DNA of 8,142 nt, taken from positions 1-8,142 of the forward strand of contig JAKPQU010000596.1 of the NCBI GenBank assembly GCA_029555925.1, written 5' to 3'. Both the position numbers and the translations under genes were made by a program. The notes under the pieces are model-generated. The model ran no database searches and was not told the origin of the DNA. It worked only from the letters and a program-made list of their open reading frames with translations. The stretch's first letter is position 1; every line of letters starts with the position of its first letter. Shown here piece after piece: positions 6,060 to 8,142 of this stretch. Source of the stretch: Bacillota bacterium (GTDB lineage Bacteria > Eremiobacterota > SpSt-956 > JAKJGF01).

Positions 6060-6593
6060 CTAATTACCCTTATCCAGAGCTTTCTTTAGCTCAATCAATG
6101 CATAATGCATTCTTGACTTGACTGTTCCTAAAGGACAGCCAAGGATGTCACTTATTTCATTATAGGATAACCCCTGGTAATGCTTCAGTATTAAAACTGC
6201 TCTGTGATCCTGAGGGAGTGACATTACCGCTTTTTTCACTCTTCTTCCAAGATCATCTTTTTCCACCTTATCCTCCACATTTTCCGGGGAAACTATATCT
6301 ATATCTTCAATATCTACTTTTTTAACATTTTTATCTTTTCTATAGGTATCTATACAGAGATTGTTTGCAATCCTGTAAAGCCAGGGAGAGAATTTCTGTT
6401 CCGAATTAAATTTCATAGCACTTTTATAAACTCTTATAAATACTTCCTGACACAGTTCTTCTGCCTGATGAAAGTTACCAATCCAGCGATAAAGATAATT
6501 CAGAAGCGATTTTTCATACCTGTATATAATCAGATCAAAGGCCTGTACATTACCTGCTTTCAATTCTTCCATTAAAACTTCATCTGCTTTCAT
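6060..6593 (-). CDS. ECF-type RNA polymerase sigma factor
   Basis: A 177-residue group 4 sigma factor. Region 2 (about 23-87) contains the core-binding and -10 recognition helices, including AEELCQEVFIRVY (44-56) and FSPWLYRIANNLCIDTYRK (68-86). A short acidic linker (90-115) precedes region 4 (118-172), whose helix-turn-helix LSYNEISDILGCPLGTVKSR (142-161) reads the -35 box. There is no region 1 or 3, as normal for ECF factors. It would direct RNA polymerase to a small stress or envelope regulon and be held inactive by the anti-sigma factor encoded directly downstream. AAGGA 7-8 bases before the ATG is the ribosome site. A GAAC-N16-CGTA promoter just upstream suggests that it activates its own operon. 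Confidence 0.96.
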   Translation of the reverse strand: MKADEVLMEELKAGNVQAFDLIIYRYEKSLLNYLYRWIGNFHQAEELCQEVFIRVYKSAMKFNSEQKFSPWLYRIANNLCIDTYRKDKNVKKVDIEDIDIVSPENVEDKVEKDDLGRRVKKAVMSLPQDHRAVLILKHYQGLSYNEISDILGCPLGTVKSRMHYALIELKKALDKGN

Positions 6594-6623
6594 TAGAATT
6601 TCCTTCCAGTTGTTCTTATTATG

Positions 6624-6652
6624 TAATACGTATGTGTTAAAAAAAAGTTCAA
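6624..6652 (-). promoter_or_regulatory. Probable autoregulated ECF promoter of the sigma/anti-sigma operon
   Basis: On the minus strand TTGAAC (6647-6652), a T run, and CGTATTA (6624-6630) follow each other, with exactly 16 bases between GAAC and CGTA. This is the classic ECF layout, close to the SigW-type TGAAAC/CGTA form. Transcription would start near 6618, giving a leader of about 25 bases that still holds the AAGGA site. Confidence 0.65.
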
Positions 6653-6690
6653 AGATTTTTAGATATTTTTTTATGGCTTCGGCAATCAGA

Positions 6691-6728
6691 TTTTATAGTT
6701 AGTTTCATAACTATCCATAAATAATGAC
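6691..6728 (-). promoter_or_regulatory. Shared upstream motif, copy B
   Basis: Nearly the same as 4382-4418 in the same orientation: GTCA, TTATGGAT, then ATGAAACTAACTATAAA. It stands about 97 bases before the sigma start, upstream of the ECF-type promoter, and could be a second, housekeeping-type promoter or a binding site. Confidence 0.5.
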
Positions 6729-6730
6729 TT

Positions 6731-6789
6731 CGTAATGCGTAGAGTGTAATGCGTGATGCGCAGGGATTAAACCCGTCATGCGTCACGAC
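6731..6789. repeat. Intergenic heptamer repeat, locus 4, with hairpin
   Basis: Degenerate units (GTAATGC, GTGATGC) run into CAGGG, then ATTAAA, then CCCGTCATGCGTCACG. The two halves pair (6752-6765 with 6772-6787, with wobbles and a small bulge). This copy shows the palindromic form most plainly. It lies between the YkgJ-TPR gene and the sigma operon and may act as a 3'-end structure. Confidence 0.75.
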
Positions 6790-6820
6790 GACTTAAATTC
6801 TAATAAGTTATGAAATACAC

Positions 6821-7786
6821 TTATTCAGACAAAAATTCTACCATCTTTCTGGCCAGGCTGTTGTTATGTTCCATATCCAGAACCTTCTTAAATCCCTCAA
6901 GAGCCCTCTCTTTATTGCCTCGGGCATTGTGAACAAAAGCCAGACCCATATGAGGAATAACTGTATGTGCTTCAAATTCCATGGATCTGGTAAATGAAGA
7001 AAAAGCTTTATCTGTTAATTCTTTTTTATCTGCTTCCGAAAGTCCGGGAGACGTATCCAGTATATCCAGATAGATAAACCCGAGATGTCCGTAAATTTCA
7101 TGAAATTCTTTTTCTCCTCCCAGTGAAAGACATTCCTCAAGTTCTTTTGCTGCCATAGACAGGTTATTTTTACACCTGTAAGCAATAGCTGCATAAAAAT
7201 GTGCTCTGTAATCGTCAGGTGAAATCTTTATTGCTTCTTCAAATAAAGGTAATAAATTTTCTTCTCTGTCCTGTCTTATATATTCTTTACAAAGATTTAT
7301 AATAGCTTCCAATCTTTCTTTATCATCTGCCGCTTTGAGAAGGTCATATTTATATTTTAATTCCGTAAATTCAGGAAAATATTTTATGAGTGTATACATA
7401 TGTTGAGGTGGTGCCTTCACTGTTTTTCCGTAAAAAACACAGGCTTTAGGTACAGGATTATTTCCCTTGAAACGAAATAATCCGAAAAGCCTGCAGTACA
7501 TAGGTCTGGCCGTATAAATAGTACAGCCTTTAAGGAGATTAAAATAAGGACATCTCTCTCTGTCTCTGTAAACCATGAAATTTTTAAATGTTTCTATATC
7601 AGGATAATCATCATGTTTTTTTAAAAAATCGTCAATGAAATCACATTCAAGCCGTGACAGAGGAGGAAACTTCATAACAGAGGTACAGCAAAGTTTACAA
7701 TCTCCACAGCTATTCTCGGAAGGACTGAAATATTCTTTATCAAAACCATCATATATGTCTTTCAGAGTATCAAAAATCTCTTTCAT
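6821..7786 (-). CDS. YkgJ-type cysteine-cluster protein fused to TPR repeats
   Basis: A 321-residue soluble protein. The N-terminal part (about 25-120) has the YkgJ/UPF0153 cysteine cluster: CGDCKLCC (27-34), C79, GCTIYTARPMYCR (87-99; C88 and C98) and C116. This family is predicted to bind zinc or an iron-sulfur cluster; its reaction is not established. From about 155 to 315 the sequence is helical with TPR-like units, for example NLLPLFEEAIKISPDDYRAHFYAAIAYR (177-204) and a last one at 277-307, which would bind a partner protein. A 7-base inverted repeat (6802-6808 with 6819-6825) covers the stop codon. The ribosome site is weak (GAGAGG about 12 bases upstream), but the cysteine cluster begins at residue 27 and the next Met is 38, so this ATG is right. 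Confidence 0.88.
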   Translation of the reverse strand: MKEIFDTLKDIYDGFDKEYFSPSENSCGDCKLCCTSVMKFPPLSRLECDFIDDFLKKHDDYPDIETFKNFMVYRDRERCPYFNLLKGCTIYTARPMYCRLFGLFRFKGNNPVPKACVFYGKTVKAPPQHMYTLIKYFPEFTELKYKYDLLKAADDKERLEAIINLCKEYIRQDREENLLPLFEEAIKISPDDYRAHFYAAIAYRCKNNLSMAAKELEECLSLGGEKEFHEIYGHLGFIYLDILDTSPGLSEADKKELTDKAFSSFTRSMEFEAHTVIPHMGLAFVHNARGNKERALEGFKKVLDMEHNNSLARKMVEFLSE

Positions 7787-7811
7787 AAATTAATACAACC
7801 TCTCTTTAGTT

Positions 7812-7830
7812 CGTGACGCGTGACGCGAGG
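7812..7830. repeat. Intergenic heptamer repeat, locus 5
   Basis: A short copy, CGTGACGCGTGACGCGAGG, lies in the leader of the YkgJ-TPR gene, about 25 bases from its start codon. It matches the core of the loci at 900-926 and 5081-5176, but I see no inverted ends, so it may be a minimal or truncated unit. Confidence 0.65.
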
Positions 7831-7926
7831 ATATTACCTGTTTTATCACGATATTAATTGTAAAGCTTCTGTCATCTGCTCCCTGTTTATCTCATCTCTG
7901 TAACCTGTCCACATTACCTTTCCTTT

Positions 7927-8060
7927 GTGACCGCTCCCACCGCTAAATCCTAACGGATTATAGCGGGGGCTTCTAGAGCTTCCATGCTCAGGGACTCCAG
8001 GCCAAGTCCTTTATATATATAGCTGAATTATAGTCTCTTGGAATTACAAGATTACAAACA
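7927..8060 (-). ncRNA. Probable omega-RNA scaffold overlapping the tnpB 3' end
   Basis: TnpB nucleases are guided by an omega-RNA made from the 3' part of tnpB and the right end of the element. Here a strong hairpin lies at 7940-7966: CCGCTA plus AATCC pair with GGATT plus TAGCGG around TAAC, with one bulged A. An outer CCC/GGG pair (7936-7938 with 7967-7969) extends it. The guide would be the flanking DNA starting at 7926 and reading leftwards. The 5' limit at 8060 is arbitrary. Confidence 0.45.
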
Positions 8061-8142
8061 GGACAAATATGTGTCCTCATAGATAGACTCTTATTTACCA
8101 TATTTCCACAGCCGGAACATATCTGACTTGTGTATTTTGGGT
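7988..8142 (-). CDS. tnpB: TnpB RNA-guided nuclease, C-terminal 50 residues
   Basis: Only the last 50 codons are in the window; the start lies beyond the right edge. The fragment holds the family's zinc ribbon, TSQICSGCG then RTHICPVC (two CxxC pairs, visible residues 8-11 and 26-29), followed by IPRDYNSA (33-40). The latter matches the DRDxNAA motif that carries the third RuvC aspartate: the catalytic D36 and N38 are kept, while the first D is P here. The tail IYIKDLAWSP ends at a TGA (7988-7990). TnpB is the transposon-encoded, omega-RNA-guided DNA endonuclease related to Cas12. Whether the full gene is intact cannot be judged. Confidence 0.9.
   Translation of the reverse strand, partial: PKYTSQICSGCGNMVNKSLSMRTHICPVCNLVIPRDYNSAIYIKDLAWSP

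Larger units (their letters stand above)
7927..8142 (-). mobile_element. Right end of an IS200/IS605-type insertion sequence
   Basis: The 3' end of tnpB is followed by a subterminal hairpin and a GGTCAC end (7927-7932 on the plus strand as GTGACC). This is the usual right-end arrangement of this superfamily, which moves as single-stranded DNA and has hairpins instead of inverted terminal repeats. The element continues past the right window edge, so the left end and any tnpA are not seen. The exact right boundary is inferred. Confidence 0.7.

Noticed and set aside
6802..6825. A terminator for the YkgJ-TPR gene
   Set aside because: There is a 7-base inverted repeat over the stop codon, but it is AT-rich and no U tract follows.
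7787..7926. A hidden gene or tnpA remnant between the insertion sequence and the YkgJ-TPR gene
   Set aside because: No frame shows recognisable sequence. It reads as ordinary flanking DNA with one heptamer repeat.

Overview
The window is an AT-rich stretch of bacterial chromosome in which every recognisable gene lies on the minus strand. Promoters, 5' UTRs and 3' ends therefore read right to left. Strong AGGAGG-type Shine-Dalgarno sites, a lipoprotein signal peptide, an ECF sigma/anti-sigma pair, a Hanks-type Ser/Thr kinase, a hemerythrin and an IS200/IS605-type tnpB end all say bacterium. The mix of a kinase with an N-terminal zinc knuckle, a YkgJ-TPR protein and GC-rich heptamer repeats scattered between AT-rich genes suggests an environmental, probably little-cultured lineage. 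I cannot assign a phylum from the sequence alone.

Layout from right to left (direction of transcription): the 3' end of a tnpB gene with the right end of its insertion sequence (about 7927-8142); a YkgJ-type cysteine-cluster protein with TPR repeats (6821-7786); an ECF sigma factor (6060-6593) followed after 26 bases by its membrane anti-sigma factor (5176-6033, start corrected here from a TTG to an internal ATG); a YjbQ/UPF0047 protein with a C-terminal extension (4423-4980); a circularly permuted ATP-grasp-like ligase (2836-4239); a secreted lipoprotein with a Pro/Thr linker and an SGNH-like hydrolase domain (1641-2552); a bacteriohemerythrin (1014-1499); and the N-terminal part of a Ser/Thr protein kinase with a zinc-binding N-terminus (1-806, continuing off the left edge). 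There is no gap of more than 300 bases without a gene. The longest, 2553-2835, holds a repeat element and a terminator.

Only the sigma/anti-sigma pair is a clear functional unit: a probable self-activated ECF promoter (GAAC-N16-CGTA at 6624-6652), the sigma gene, then a zinc-finger anti-sigma factor with about six membrane segments. The other genes look like separate transcription units with envelope, signalling, redox/oxygen-sensing and enzyme roles. No shared pathway can be read from their order.

The most striking non-coding signal is a family of intergenic repeats built on GTAACGC/GTGACGC heptamers. They sit at five of the gene junctions. Two copies (2601-2694 and 5081-5176) align over about 95 bases and have matching inverted ends, like a small REP/MITE-type element. 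A second, unrelated motif of about 37 bases is shared by 4382-4418 and 6691-6728 and could be a conserved promoter. The tnpB end carries the hairpin expected for an omega-RNA scaffold. I see no clear previously undescribed multi-gene system; the repeat family and the shared upstream motif are the best leads.
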